A DNA stretch of 64,000 nucleotides from Tepidibacter hydrothermalis (GTDB lineage Bacteria; Bacillota; Clostridia; Peptostreptococcales; Peptostreptococcaceae): assembly GCF_029542625.1 (NCBI RefSeq), contig NZ_CP120733.1:3100001-3164000 (forward strand). Reading direction: 5' to 3'. The notes beneath the pieces were generated by a model. It saw only the letters and a list, made by a program, of their open reading frames with translations. It did no database searches and was not told the origin of the DNA. The position numbers were made by a program, and so were the translations under genes. Below are positions 9,351-18,546 of the stretch, one piece after another; the first letter of the stretch is position 1, and every line of letters begins with the position of its first letter.

Positions 9351-9415
9351 TTATATTATTAAATTCAAACTATATATCGTCAAATACATTTAAATTTAAA
9401 CTACAGATTTTAATT

Positions 9416-12400
9416 TTAATGTGTTTTTTCTTTTCTTCCTTCAACCATGCTGTACACAGTTGGAACAACAACCAATGTTAATAATGTAGATACCATTAAT
9501 CCACCTATTAAAGCAGTTGCCATTGGTCTAAACATCTCTCCTCCTGCTATTAACAATGGTACAAGCCCAATTACAGTAGTTGTTGTACTTAAAATTATTG
9601 GACTAAATCTTCTATCAACAGCTTTTTTACATGCTTCATTAATACTTTCACCATCTTCCCTCGCTCCATTAATATAGTCAATTAATACTATAGCATTATT
9701 AACAACTATACCTATTAAACTTACAATTCCTAACATTGCAGTAAATGACAGTGGCTGATTTAAAACAAATAGACCGAAAACAACTCCTATTAAAGCTAAC
9801 GGTACTGTAGATATAATAATAAGTGGTTGCATATAAGAATTAAACTGATATACCAGTACCCCTATTATTAATATTATTGAAAATATAGCCAAAATACCAA
9901 GTTCTGAAAAACTATCTTGTATACTACTCATTTCTCCATCAAAATCAATTGTTACATCACTCAAATCTGATAGACCTAGTTCTCTGATTTTATCTTTAAG
10001 TTGCTTTTCAATATCACCTGCTGCATATCCACTTATTAGATCACTAGAAACAACTGCACTTCTTTCACGATTGTATCTTGCAATACTTGGATACTGCCTT
10101 TCAATGTCAACACTTGCAACATTCTTTAATAATACTTTTTCACCTGTCATAGACGACTTTATTGCTAAATTTTCTAATTCTTCTTTTGTTTTTATATCAC
10201 TTTTAACTACAATATCATATTCATTTCCATTTTTTCTAAATGTAGAAGAATTTTTACCCCTTAGTGCCGCACTTACTTCTTTTTGTACATCATATTTTGA
10301 GATTCCATACATACTCGATTTATTTTCATCAACATTTACACTAAATTGATATTCTTCAGCTACAAAATCACTATCTGCATTAGTTGTTCCTTCAATTTTT
10401 TCTAATTCATTTACAATTAACTGAGTTACTTCATCTAATCTTTCCATTTTTTCTGCACTAACTCTAATTTGAATTGGGCTTCCACCACCACTACCAGCAT
10501 CTAATAAATTAGCAATAGCACTTCCACCTACAACATTCTTATCAAGCTCCATTTGTATATGATTAAGTAGTTCATCCTTACTCTTAAACCTTTCTCCCTT
10601 TTCCAAATCAAATTCTATAAGAACCTGAGCAAAATCATTTGATGAAGCTCCTGTTTTAACTGTCATATAGAATTTAGGAAGACCACTTCCTACAGCTTGA
10701 GAATAACTAACTACTTCAGGTTGATCTTTTATAATTTCTACAACACTATCTGTAAGTTTTTCAGTTATATCAATATCTGATGCATTTTCTGATCTTATAT
10801 TTATGTACATAAGATTTTTATCTGCCTTTGGAAACATACTTACATCTAATTGTTTAACAAATACTCCTGTTATAAGAAACGCTATCATACAGACACTTAT
10901 CATAGCCCACTTTTTCTTCATAGCTAATTGCTGTAAATTATCGAAAAAGTTTCGTACTTTAGATGGTCCTTTATTCTTTTTCGGTTTACTTTTTTTGAAG
11001 AATATATATGCCAAAGTTGGTGTAGTAATTATTGCACAAATATATGAACATATTAATGCTATAATAACAACCGATGGAACTCCAAAAACATATTCTCCTA
11101 TTGATGATCCTATCAACAATAATGGAGCAAATGCAAATACAGTTGTTAATGTAGATGTCAACATTGACATTGCGACATCCTTTGTACCTTTTACACATGC
11201 ATCTAGTTTATTCATATCTTCATCAATATAGCTTTGAATAGAGTCACTGACAACAATAGCATTATCAACTAACATACCTAAAGCTATAATCAACGCCGAT
11301 ATAGACATCTGCTCTAATTTAATACCTAGCCCATACATAATAACAAATGTCATACATATAGATAACGGAATAGTTGTAGAAACAATAATCGCATTTCTAG
11401 CTCCCATACCGAAAAATACAACAGCAATAACAAAGAATATAGACTCTATAAGATTTATTATAAAATCATTTATTGATTTTTTAACATCATCTGGTTGAAA
11501 TATAACTTGGTTGAATGCAATATCCTTTGGTAAATCACTCTTTAATTCTTCTATTTTTTCCTTAACTTCCGATCCTATTAGTACAACATTTTGACTGTCT
11601 TCAAAATAACCTGAAAGTAATACAGCTTTTACTCCATTATCTTTATATCTAGGTGATGAACTATCTACTTCATAATATACATTAGCAATATCTTTTAAAC
11701 GTAAAACTGTTTCGTTTTGTGGTGAAACCATAATAACCGTATTCTTTATTTCTTCTATTGATCCATAAGTTCCATTAGATTTTACAGATATTTTTGCGTT
11801 TCCGTCATCAACACTACCAGAAGGTATATTAATATTTTGGGATTGTATAACACTTGCAATGTCATTTAAAGAAACCTTATAATAATTAAGTTTATCTACA
11901 TCAACTTCAACTATAATTTCTTTTTCTAAATCTCCCTCTATTTCAAATTTTGATACTCCATCAATTTTACTCAATTCAGTTTTAAACATTTGAGCATAAT
12001 CAGCAAGTTCTTCATAAGAATAATTATCGCTCGACATGCTTATAATCATCCCTGATGTATCCGTTAGGTTTGTATTAATTTGTATATCCAAACATTCGCT
12101 CGGCAATTCGCCTTGTACAGGTTGTAATTTTTCTCTTAACTCATCCCATGCTTCATCTGGAGTTACATCACTTTTTATAAACATTGTGACTACTGATACC
12201 CCATTTTTAGACTTGGAACTAGAATAATCATATCCTCCAACTTCTACGATTGCATCTTCAATTTTTTTTGTTACAAGCTCTTCCACATCTTTTGGTGATG
12301 CCCCAGGATAAACAGCAGTTATAAGTGCAGCAGGAGCACTTACATCTGGAGATTCTTGTCTTGGTAACATATAATAACTGTATAATCCAAAAATCATAGC

Positions 12401-12466
12401 GAATACAATTAAAAGTACTGTCATTTTCTTATTTTTTATAGCACCATAAGTTATTCCCTTTTTCAT
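9416..12466 (-). CDS. RND-family efflux permease (AcrB/SwrC-like)
   Basis: A 1,016-residue proton-driven pump of normal length for the hydrophobe/amphiphile efflux (HAE) RND family. Twelve membrane segments in two halves with two large extracytoplasmic loops can be followed; TM4 holds the proton-relay motif ALGMLVDNAIVVSD, repeated in the second half as IVSLIGIVVNNAIVLIDY. PRQESPDVSAPAALITAVYP, split as PRQESPDVS and AALITAVYP, is the typical first porter segment. The adaptor gene lies 14 bases upstream. Substrates cannot be read from sequence. Confidence 0.95.
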   Translation of the reverse strand: MKKGITYGAIKNKKMTVLLIVFAMIFGLYSYYMLPRQESPDVSAPAALITAVYPGASPKDVEELVTKKIEDAIVEVGGYDYSSSKSKNGVSVVTMFIKSDVTPDEAWDELREKLQPVQGELPSECLDIQINTNLTDTSGMIISMSSDNYSYEELADYAQMFKTELSKIDGVSKFEIEGDLEKEIIVEVDVDKLNYYKVSLNDIASVIQSQNINIPSGSVDDGNAKISVKSNGTYGSIEEIKNTVIMVSPQNETVLRLKDIANVYYEVDSSSPRYKDNGVKAVLLSGYFEDSQNVVLIGSEVKEKIEELKSDLPKDIAFNQVIFQPDDVKKSINDFIINLIESIFFVIAVVFFGMGARNAIIVSTTIPLSICMTFVIMYGLGIKLEQMSISALIIALGMLVDNAIVVSDSIQSYIDEDMNKLDACVKGTKDVAMSMLTSTLTTVFAFAPLLLIGSSIGEYVFGVPSVVIIALICSYICAIITTPTLAYIFFKKSKPKKNKGPSKVRNFFDNLQQLAMKKKWAMISVCMIAFLITGVFVKQLDVSMFPKADKNLMYINIRSENASDIDITEKLTDSVVEIIKDQPEVVSYSQAVGSGLPKFYMTVKTGASSNDFAQVLIEFDLEKGERFKSKDELLNHIQMELDKNVVGGSAIANLLDAGSGGGSPIQIRVSAEKMERLDEVTQLIVNELEKIEGTTNADSDFVAEEYQFSVNVDENKSSMYGISKYDVQKEVSAALRGKNSSTFRKNGNEYDIVVKSDIKTKEELENLAIKSSMTGEKVLLKNVASVDIERQYPSIARYNRERSAVVSSDLISGYAAGDIEKQLKDKIRELGLSDLSDVTIDFDGEMSSIQDSFSELGILAIFSIILIIGVLVYQFNSYMQPLIIISTVPLALIGVVFGLFVLNQPLSFTAMLGIVSLIGIVVNNAIVLIDYINGAREDGESINEACKKAVDRRFSPIILSTTTTVIGLVPLLIAGGEMFRPMATALIGGLMVSTLLTLVVVPTVYSMVEGRKEKTH

Positions 12467-12480
12467 TTAATCACCTTCTT

Positions 12481-13587
12481 CTATTTATTATTTACTGAGG
12501 TTTTATCATTTATATTTAGTAAAGCACCGTTTTTAACAGACTTCATTCCATTAACAATTAATTTTTCTCCTGCTTTAAGTCCTTTAACCTTAGCTTGACT
12601 TCCCTTTGTTTTTTGTATAGTTACAGTTCTCTTAACAGCCCTATCATCTTCAGCAACATATACATAATCTATATTTGAAGATAAAATGGTATTAATAGGA
12701 ATCCATATACCTGTTTCTTCCCCAATACCAAACTTTACATTTACAATAGATTCTAAATAATAATCTGTTTCATTAAGTGAAATTTCCACATCATATGTTC
12801 TAGTTGTTTTATCCGGAAGTTTAGATATATTTGTTACTTTTCCCTTAGTTTCTTTATCATTAAACTCTATTTTTACTTCTTTTCCTAAACTAATTTTATC
12901 TAAATCTTTTTGAGCAACACCTGTTTTTACTACTTTTTTATCATTTCCTATAGTAACAATTGGTGTTCCTGGAGAAACCATTTCTCCTTCTTCATATTTA
13001 ATATCTAATACATATCCATTCATATCTGAAACAACAGTAGCATCGTTGACCATTTTTACTTTACTATCATAGTCTATTTTTAAAGTTTCATAATTTGATT
13101 TAGCTTGATTATAGATAGTCTTTGATGTATCAAAATCTAGTTTAACCTTGTCATAATCATCTCTTGATACAGCTCCATACTCATACATTTCTTCAGTTTT
13201 TTCAAATAACTCTTTTTTATAATTATAAGAGTCCTCAGCTTTTTTAATATCTAATTGTGATGTATCTAATTTTGATTTTGTAGCACTCAATTGTAAATTT
13301 AAATCTTCTTTATCTAACTCAACTAACCTCTGTCCTTTTTTTATGTAATCTCCCTTTTCCACATAAATATTCGAAATTTTACCTGATGATTTAAAAGAAA
13401 TTTCTTTCATTTCATCAGACTTAACTATACCTGTATATTCAAGTTCAACAGAAGTAGTTTTTTGTTGTAAAACATCCACCTCTACCTTTTTAGCTATTTC
13501 CTCAACTTTTTCAGCCTCTGCTTTTGTACATGCAGATAAACTCAGTAACAAACACCCTACTAGAAATATTAATGATATTTTCTTCAT
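12481..13587 (-). CDS. RND efflux adaptor (membrane fusion) lipoprotein
   Basis: A 368-residue HlyD/AcrA-family periplasmic adaptor, here a lipoprotein with lipobox LSLSAC near residue 20. A barrel-sandwich half (GKISNIYVEKGDYIKKGQRL) split as GKISNIYVEKGD and YIKKGQRL precedes a coiled-coil hairpin (residues about 100-180), the second lipoyl half (SDMNGYVLDIKYEEGEMVSPGTP, split as SDMNGYVLDIKYEEG and EMVSPGTP) and a C-terminal membrane-proximal domain. It is the first gene of the five-gene efflux operon. The 264 bases upstream hold the divergent promoters of this operon and the TPR gene, but I could not fix either. Confidence 0.93.
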   Translation of the reverse strand: MKKISLIFLVGCLLLSLSACTKAEAEKVEEIAKKVEVDVLQQKTTSVELEYTGIVKSDEMKEISFKSSGKISNIYVEKGDYIKKGQRLVELDKEDLNLQLSATKSKLDTSQLDIKKAEDSYNYKKELFEKTEEMYEYGAVSRDDYDKVKLDFDTSKTIYNQAKSNYETLKIDYDSKVKMVNDATVVSDMNGYVLDIKYEEGEMVSPGTPIVTIGNDKKVVKTGVAQKDLDKISLGKEVKIEFNDKETKGKVTNISKLPDKTTRTYDVEISLNETDYYLESIVNVKFGIGEETGIWIPINTILSSNIDYVYVAEDDRAVKRTVTIQKTKGSQAKVKGLKAGEKLIVNGMKSVKNGALLNINDKTSVNNK

Positions 13588-13851
13588 TGTTATCCTCCCT
13601 AATCATAATTTCAATGTATTTTTTTAATTAATTTTTAAACTTAACTTCTATACTTAATATACTAAGATACAATTCTAAACTAATAAGAAACAAATTATTA
13701 AATTTTTATTAACAAATTGTAAATTATTTATTAATAAAACTCATTTCCTTTTGTACCATAAAATGGTTCCATTGGTTCATTGTAAATTTAATACAATTAA
13801 TGTAAACTTTGGATTGGTTGACATATAAAATTACAAAAAGGAGGAATTTTT

Positions 13852-14874
13852 TTGACAGAAGAAAAAGTTATTTGCTGTAACTGTGAGGAAGAGGAAGCAC
13901 TTAAAGATTATCCTACAGATCTATGTAAAAACTGTAGAGAAGCGTATATTAAATATCCAGTTCCTATGTGGATAAAAGCTTTATCTGTAATTGTACTTAT
14001 TGTTGTAATATTTAGTCTTATGCATTTTAAAAGTTCTCTTATTGGAGCTGTAAACTACGAAAGGGGTTTAAAAGCAGAAAAAGAACTTAAATATGTAACA
14101 GCTCAAAATGCATATAAAAAAGCTCTAGATCAATTTCCCAAATCTGAACTTTTAAAAAGTAGACTTTTTATTGCATCAGTTAAAGGTGATAATTTAGACG
14201 AATCAGATAAAATTTATGATGAAATTCTTGAAATTACATATTACGATAGTGATAAGGATCTCTTTAATGAGGTACAAACTGCAGTTGATTTATACGGAAA
14301 ACATTTCTTTATAACAGAAGAGATAGAAAAAATAATAGGAAATGAAACCCTGTCTATGAGTCAAGTAATTAGTACTATTGAAAATCTTACTAAATCTAAT
14401 AAAAGCGAAAATAGTTGTGGCGCATACTATTATCTTGGAACAGCCTATTATGCAAACGGTGAGTACGAAAAGGCTATATCAGCTTTTAATTCAGCTTACT
14501 CTATCAACCCAGAGATTTACTTTTTTAAAATTCCAATAGCAACGTGTTATTCAGATTTAGATAATTATGAAAAAGCTAAAGAAGTATTAAAAGAAACATT
14601 TATTTTTAACAAAGAATATGGACCTGCATATGTTTCTTTGAGTTTTATAAATCTTAAAGAACATAACTATGACGAAGCTCTTAAAAATGCCAAAGAAGCC
14701 TATTCTATAAATAAAAATAATTTAAATGCTATAGAGGCAATTGTAATATCAAATCATTATTTAAAGAATGAAAATGAAAGAGATAAATATATTAAGATTC
14801 TAGAAGAAAATAACTACTCTGATATTGATAGAGTCAAAGATATCGTAAACGGAAAAATAAAAGATTATGAATAG
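13852..14874 (+). CDS. Membrane-anchored zinc-ribbon TPR protein
   Basis: A 340-residue protein starting at TTG, chosen because AAGGAGG lies seven bases upstream and no ATG is placed as well. Residues 8-33 carry paired cysteines (CCNCEEEEA, LCKNC) like a zinc ribbon, followed by one membrane segment (about 44-62, KALSVIVLIVVIFSLM), then at least five TPR-like helix pairs (YYLGTAYYANGEYEKAISAF, PAYVSLSFINLKEHNYDEAL). It is 13 bases ahead of a membrane metalloprotease gene, so it may present or hold partners for that enzyme. I do not know a named homolog. Confidence 0.8.
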   Translation: MTEEKVICCNCEEEEALKDYPTDLCKNCREAYIKYPVPMWIKALSVIVLIVVIFSLMHFKSSLIGAVNYERGLKAEKELKYVTAQNAYKKALDQFPKSELLKSRLFIASVKGDNLDESDKIYDEILEITYYDSDKDLFNEVQTAVDLYGKHFFITEEIEKIIGNETLSMSQVISTIENLTKSNKSENSCGAYYYLGTAYYANGEYEKAISAFNSAYSINPEIYFFKIPIATCYSDLDNYEKAKEVLKETFIFNKEYGPAYVSLSFINLKEHNYDEALKNAKEAYSINKNNLNAIEAIVISNHYLKNENERDKYIKILEENNYSDIDRVKDIVNGKIKDYE

Positions 14875-14887
14875 GAGTGAAATATAA

Positions 14888-15424
14888 ATGTTCTTTATAC
14901 CTGGATTTTTAATATCCCTAGTCACTTTCCCCGGTGTTATAGTCCATGAATTAGCACATCAGCTTTTTTGTAGACTTATGAAAGTACCTGTTTTTGAAGT
15001 TCGCTATTTTCAACTTTCAAATCCATCAGGATATGTTATTCATGAAGTTCCCAAAAACCCAAGAGCTCAAATCTGGATTTCACTTGGTCCATTCTTTGTA
15101 AATAGTATTTTAGGTGCATTAATATCACTACCAGGAGCTATAGATATTATAAAATTTGATGATTACTCTAATCAATTAAGCTTGTTCTTTGTATGGCTTG
15201 GTGTATCTATTGCAATGCATTCATTTCCAAGTATAGAAGATGCTAAAAACATGTGGAAAGCTGTATGGGATAAGAGAACACCTATAATCAGCAAACTACT
15301 CGCTCTACCAATAGTTGCTATTATGTATATTTGTTCTCTTGGAAGTGTTGTTTGGCTTGATCTTGTTTATGGTATATTTTTAGCCATGGCTATCCCTTAT
15401 GTACTTATACAAATGTTAATATAA
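14888..15424 (+). CDS. Membrane zinc metalloprotease-like protein (M50/DUF3267 type)
   Basis: A 178-residue membrane protein with an HExxH zinc site, VIVHELAHQ, at residues 20-24 in the first hydrophobic segment, a layout shared with site-2-protease relatives. A later SFPSIEDAKNMW segment could give the third ligand. Four hydrophobic stretches are visible. Small size resembles YpjB/DUF3267-like putative peptidases rather than full RseP. It is the second gene of a pair with the zinc-ribbon TPR protein. Proteolytic activity is inferred from the motif only. Confidence 0.75.
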   Translation: MFFIPGFLISLVTFPGVIVHELAHQLFCRLMKVPVFEVRYFQLSNPSGYVIHEVPKNPRAQIWISLGPFFVNSILGALISLPGAIDIIKFDDYSNQLSLFFVWLGVSIAMHSFPSIEDAKNMWKAVWDKRTPIISKLLALPIVAIMYICSLGSVVWLDLVYGIFLAMAIPYVLIQMLI

Positions 15425-15489
15425 AAAAGTTCTTCTTTAAAAAAATCTTAAATGTAAACTTTTTTGAAATTCGTAACGGAAACTATACT

Positions 15490-15532
15490 TATCCATGATT
15501 CAACCAGGAATATAATTTCCTACTCATTATAA
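15490..15532. repeat. Dispersed intergenic repeat, copy A
   Basis: On the minus strand this reads TTATAATGAGTAGGAAATTA then TATTCCTGGTTGAATCATGG. It closely matches copies at 20608-20650 and 53390-53438. It lies just past the terminator of the minus-strand gene ending at 15583. The core TAGGAAATTATATTCCTG is an imperfect inverted repeat. Confidence 0.55.
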
Positions 15533-15537
15533 AAAAA

Positions 15538-15597
15538 ATAACCCCCTTAAATAGAAACAATAATGAATCTATTCAATGGGGTTTATTTTTTTATAAT
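15538..15597 (-). terminator. Terminator after the 102-residue membrane protein gene
   Basis: AAATAACCCC on the plus strand pairs with GGGGTTTATTTTTT, with A/T runs on both sides and a second small stem (ATAG with CTAT) inside the long loop. It overlaps the stop codon of the gene ending at 15583. Confidence 0.65.
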
Positions 15598-15891
15598 GTA
15601 TCTTTCTTTAAATAATTCTTTAATTAAATATCCTATAATAAAACACGTATAAAATAACCACATAATCGTTGACTGTTCTTCTTGAAAAAATACTAGCAAT
15701 AAAGCACATATAGACGCTACAATGCCTTCACAAAAATAAAGCTTTCCAAACATCATACATACTTGTTCTAGATTTTCAATCTCTTCATCTTTTTTCAAAA
15801 ACACAAGAATTTTAAGTTTTAAAGCTTTATATGATGCTAAAAACAACACGACAGCTAAAGTTATCATCAATGTATTTATAAAAATATCCAT
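15583..15891 (-). CDS. Small membrane protein, unknown function
   Basis: A 102-residue protein with an N-terminal membrane segment (residues 5-22), a charged cytoplasmic or external stretch (about 28-45) and two further hydrophobic segments (about 55-70 and 74-92). The ATG follows AGGAGG with a four-base gap. I do not recognise the family. It is a single gene with its own terminator; coding potential is supported by the ribosome site and normal codon use. Confidence 0.7.
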   Translation of the reverse strand: MDIFINTLMITLAVVLFLASYKALKLKILVFLKKDEEIENLEQVCMMFGKLYFCEGIVASICALLLVFFQEEQSTIMWLFYTCFIIGYLIKELFKERYIIKK

Positions 15892-15968
15892 ATGTCCTCC
15901 TTTATTTACAAATATTAATTAATCTTAATGCACAAAGTAACTCTCCAATTGTAATAAAACATCTATAA

Positions 15969-16175
15969 TTACACTGAAAAAAATCTTCTTAATAAAGTAG
16001 CTGTAAATACTCCGATATAATATGAATACATACATAACAGACCTATAAAATTAGATACTTTCATTGATAAATTATAATTATTATGTATATGTATACTAAT
16101 AATATTATCTATAATAGGTCCTAGTGATAATAATACAAGAATATATATAAATTTTTTTGTTTTTTTATTTATCAT
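15969..16175 (-). CDS. Small two-segment membrane protein, unknown function
   Basis: A 68-residue protein. The ATG at 16175 is preceded by AGAAGGGA at a good distance and is preferred over an upstream in-frame start at 16202, which has no ribosome site. Two hydrophobic segments (IYILVLLSLGPIIDNII, and FIGLLCMYSYYIGVFTATLL) flank a polar turn. No family recognised. The 77 bases between it and the next gene hold no clear terminator. Confidence 0.55.
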   Translation of the reverse strand: MINKKTKKFIYILVLLSLGPIIDNIISIHIHNNYNLSMKVSNFIGLLCMYSYYIGVFTATLLRRFFSV

Positions 16176-16385
16176 TCTATAATCCCTTCTTAAATATAAC
16201 ATTATTTTACATAATTAATTATAATAGATTATGTGTATTTTTTGTAATGGTTTTTAATTTTTTCACATTTTTTAGTAATCATATCACTTGTAAACTCTAC
16301 TTCTTTATTCACAATACAAACTACATTTACAAAATGAAGGGGATTAAAATATTAGTGAATGATTTAAATATTTTTGTATAAAAAT

Positions 16386-16478
16386 AGCATTACAGCGTTT
16401 CAATATTCGTTAAGAAAGTTCGTTGTCTGACCGATAGTGAGTTTAGAACTTTTAGGATATTGAATAAGATGTAATGCT
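16386..16478. repeat. Large three-tier inverted repeat (structured RNA or terminator-like element)
   Basis: Three nested perfect stems: AGCATTACA with TGTAATGCT (16386-16394/16470-16478), TTCAATAT with ATATTGAA (16399-16406/16457-16464), and AAAGTTC with GAACTTT (16415-16421/16446-16452). The loop holds GTTCGTTGTCTGACCGATAG. T-rich tracts flank both sides. It lies in the otherwise empty stretch 16176-16606, downstream of the tRNA deacylase gene, and may end that transcript. Confidence 0.65.
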
Positions 16479-16606
16479 TAGTTTTATTAAAAATATTTAA
16501 TACATGAGCGGTATTTTGATACCCTTCATTTTAGACTATAAGTGCATAATTTTACTTACCTTATACAAAGTATGCTTTTAGATTTTATCTTCTAAGATAT
16601 TCTTCT

Positions 16607-17095
16607 CTAAATTTCGATATACTGTATTTCATTACCTACAAACTCTAAAAACTTCTCAAAATCCTCATAAGAAATCGTAATAGTTGCAGTATTTACATTA
16701 GGATGAAAGCTTATATACTCCCCCTTTAAATCCTTGTCTAACAAAACCTTTACATGCTTGTCCTCATCATTTATAAGTCCAAATGCAGTTACTGAACCAG
16801 GCTTTAACTTTAAATATTTAAAAAGTCTTTCCTCAGATGCAAAACTTAAATTTGTGCTATTTATCTCCCATGACAATTTCTTCAAATCTACCTTTTTATT
16901 TTCTTCTATAATTATAAGATAATGTTGTCTTCCTTTTCTATCCCTTACAAATAAGTTCTTACAATGAGCTCCTTTTATATTTAAATTTAAATTATCAGCT
17001 TCTTCTATAGTATAAACAGGAATATGAGTGTGCTTTTCATACTCAATATTTAGTTTGTCTAAAATATCGTATACTGCCTTTTCATTTTCTAACAT
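16607..17095 (-). CDS. Prolyl-tRNA(Ala) deacylase, ProX/PrdX (YbaK-like) family
   Basis: A 162-residue free-standing editing domain that hydrolyses mischarged tRNA(Pro). The motifs VYTIEEADNL, GAHCKNLFVRDRKG and GSVTAFGLINDEDKHVKVLLD, split as GSVTAFGLIND and KHVKVLLD, match the PrdX/ProXp-ala branch known from proline-fermenting clostridia. The start at 17095 follows AGGAGG; a longer frame upstream to 17197 lacks a ribosome site. No prd (proline reductase) genes are nearby. Exact tRNA specificity cannot be read from the sequence. Confidence 0.87.
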   Translation of the reverse strand: MLENEKAVYDILDKLNIEYEKHTHIPVYTIEEADNLNLNIKGAHCKNLFVRDRKGRQHYLIIIEENKKVDLKKLSWEINSTNLSFASEERLFKYLKLKPGSVTAFGLINDEDKHVKVLLDKDLKGEYISFHPNVNTATITISYEDFEKFLEFVGNEIQYIEI

Positions 17096-17258
17096 AAACT
17101 TTCCTCCTAATAAAAATTCATATAATACTATATACTCATTATACAACAACTTCTTCATATTAAATTTACTTGTATTTAAATAATAAAGGGTAGCCATTGG
17201 CTACCCTTTTTATATACAAGTAAATTTAATAACTTTCGACTTATAGATAACATTGATA

Positions 17259-17350
17259 AACGAACTGAAGTTGCAACTATTTTGAGCAACGGAGTTCGTT
17301 AGTACTCGTTGGCGACATGAGCTATGCGTTAGCATAAAGCGAATTTTATT
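17259..17350. repeat. Dispersed structured repeat, copy 1
   Basis: AACGAACT (17259) pairs with AGTTCGTT (ending 17300), and TTGC with GCAA inside; a second small hairpin, ATGC-GTTA-GCAT, follows. From 17277 the sequence CTATTTTGAGCAACGGAG and later CGTTGGCGACATGAG recurs, diverged and in opposite orientation, at 42963-43025. It sits at the 3' end of the patB gene and touches its last codons. Confidence 0.7.
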
Positions 17351-18512
17351 TAAACACAGTTTCTAATCTTTTGAGAACATCTTCTATCATAACTCTCGGA
17401 CACGCTACATTTATTCTCTGGAATCCTTCTCCTTCATTACCAAACCAAAGTCCATCATCAAAAGCAATTTTTGCCTCTTCTATCATTTTTCTTCCTAACT
17501 CATCTTTAGAAAAAGCGTAATCTCTAAAATCAAGCCATACAAGATAAGTTCCTTCAGGCTTTCTAACTTTTATCTTAGGAATGTTTTCTTTTATATACTC
17601 TATCATATAATCTATATTTTCTTCTAAGTAAACTAATAATTCATCTAGCCATGGCTCTCCTTTTTCATAGGCTGCCATGGTAGCTACTAAGCTAAAAGGG
17701 TTGTTTCTCTTTAAGTCAATTCTTCCTAAAGCTTCTTCAAATATATCCTTATCCTTAGAATTTGGAAATACTATAAAAGAAGAATAAAGCCCTGCTATAT
17801 TAAAAGTCTTGGTAGGAGCAAAGCAGGTAATAGTGTTTTCTTCAAATTCTTTTCCCAAGCTTGCAAATGGTACATGCTTATTTTCTTTAAATATTAAATC
17901 CGAATGTATCTCATCAGATATAACTTTAACTCCTCTTGCAAAGCATATCTTTCCTAATTTCTTAAGTTCTTGTTTTTTCCAAACCCTTCCTACTGGATTA
18001 TGTGGGTTACAAAGAATTAAAAATTTAGCATCATCTATTTTACTTATTAAATCCTCATAATCCATTTCATAATATCCTCTTTCAGTTTCTTTTAAAGGAT
18101 TTAGAACTATCTCTCTATTGTTTTCTTCTATAACATTGAAAAATGGATAGTATACAGGTGATTGAATAATTATTTTATCTCCTGGTTTTGTAAATTCCTG
18201 TATTATAATACTAAGTGCTGGCACAACACCCGGACTATAAGTTATATTCTCAGTTGAAACATCCCAACCATGTCTTTTCTTTAGCCAATTACAAGCTGTT
18301 TTATAATATTCATCTGTTCTATTAACATAACCAAATACACCGTGTTCAAGCTTTTCTTTCATAGCTTCTATAATTTCAGGTGCTGTTTTAAAATCCATGT
18401 CAGCTATCCACATAGGAATTAAATCATTCGTTCCAAATTTATTGCCCATCTCATTCCATTTAGCAGAATGATGTTCTTTTCTATCTATTAACTTGTCAAA
18501 TTCATACTTCAT
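17346..18512 (-). CDS. patB: PatB/MalY-type cystathionine beta-lyase (PLP aminotransferase fold)
   Basis: A 388-residue fold-type I PLP enzyme that cleaves C-S bonds of cystathionine or cysteine conjugates. Diagnostic stretches are PMWIADMDFKTAPEI, GYVNRTDEYY, LCNPHNPVGRVW, and the Schiff-base lysine in APTKTFNIAGL; the C-terminal RINVACPR binds the carboxylate. GGGGG precedes the ATG. It lies 34 bases after the histidine kinase gene and is probably on the same transcript. Some homologs release volatile thiols; the substrate here is not determined. Confidence 0.9.
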   Translation of the reverse strand: MKYEFDKLIDRKEHHSAKWNEMGNKFGTNDLIPMWIADMDFKTAPEIIEAMKEKLEHGVFGYVNRTDEYYKTACNWLKKRHGWDVSTENITYSPGVVPALSIIIQEFTKPGDKIIIQSPVYYPFFNVIEENNREIVLNPLKETERGYYEMDYEDLISKIDDAKFLILCNPHNPVGRVWKKQELKKLGKICFARGVKVISDEIHSDLIFKENKHVPFASLGKEFEENTITCFAPTKTFNIAGLYSSFIVFPNSKDKDIFEEALGRIDLKRNNPFSLVATMAAYEKGEPWLDELLVYLEENIDYMIEYIKENIPKIKVRKPEGTYLVWLDFRDYAFSKDELGRKMIEEAKIAFDDGLWFGNEGEGFQRINVACPRVMIEDVLKRLETVFK

Positions 18513-18546
18513 ATAAATCCCCCTTATTTATATAGTTCTTAATTTA

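Noticed and set aside
10803-11231. 142-codon plus-strand frame
   Set aside because: Antisense to the RND pump gene, whose protein is strongly conserved; codon pattern is a mirror of the real frame.
13815-13825. TTGACA just ahead of the TPR gene as a -35 box
   Set aside because: It lies about 30 bases from the start codon with the ribosome site in between, leaving no room for a -10 and leader.
16157-16381. Plus-strand frame of 74 codons, hydrophobic
   Set aside because: No ribosome site, composition that of AT-rich noncoding DNA, and it overlaps the 5' end of a better minus-strand gene.
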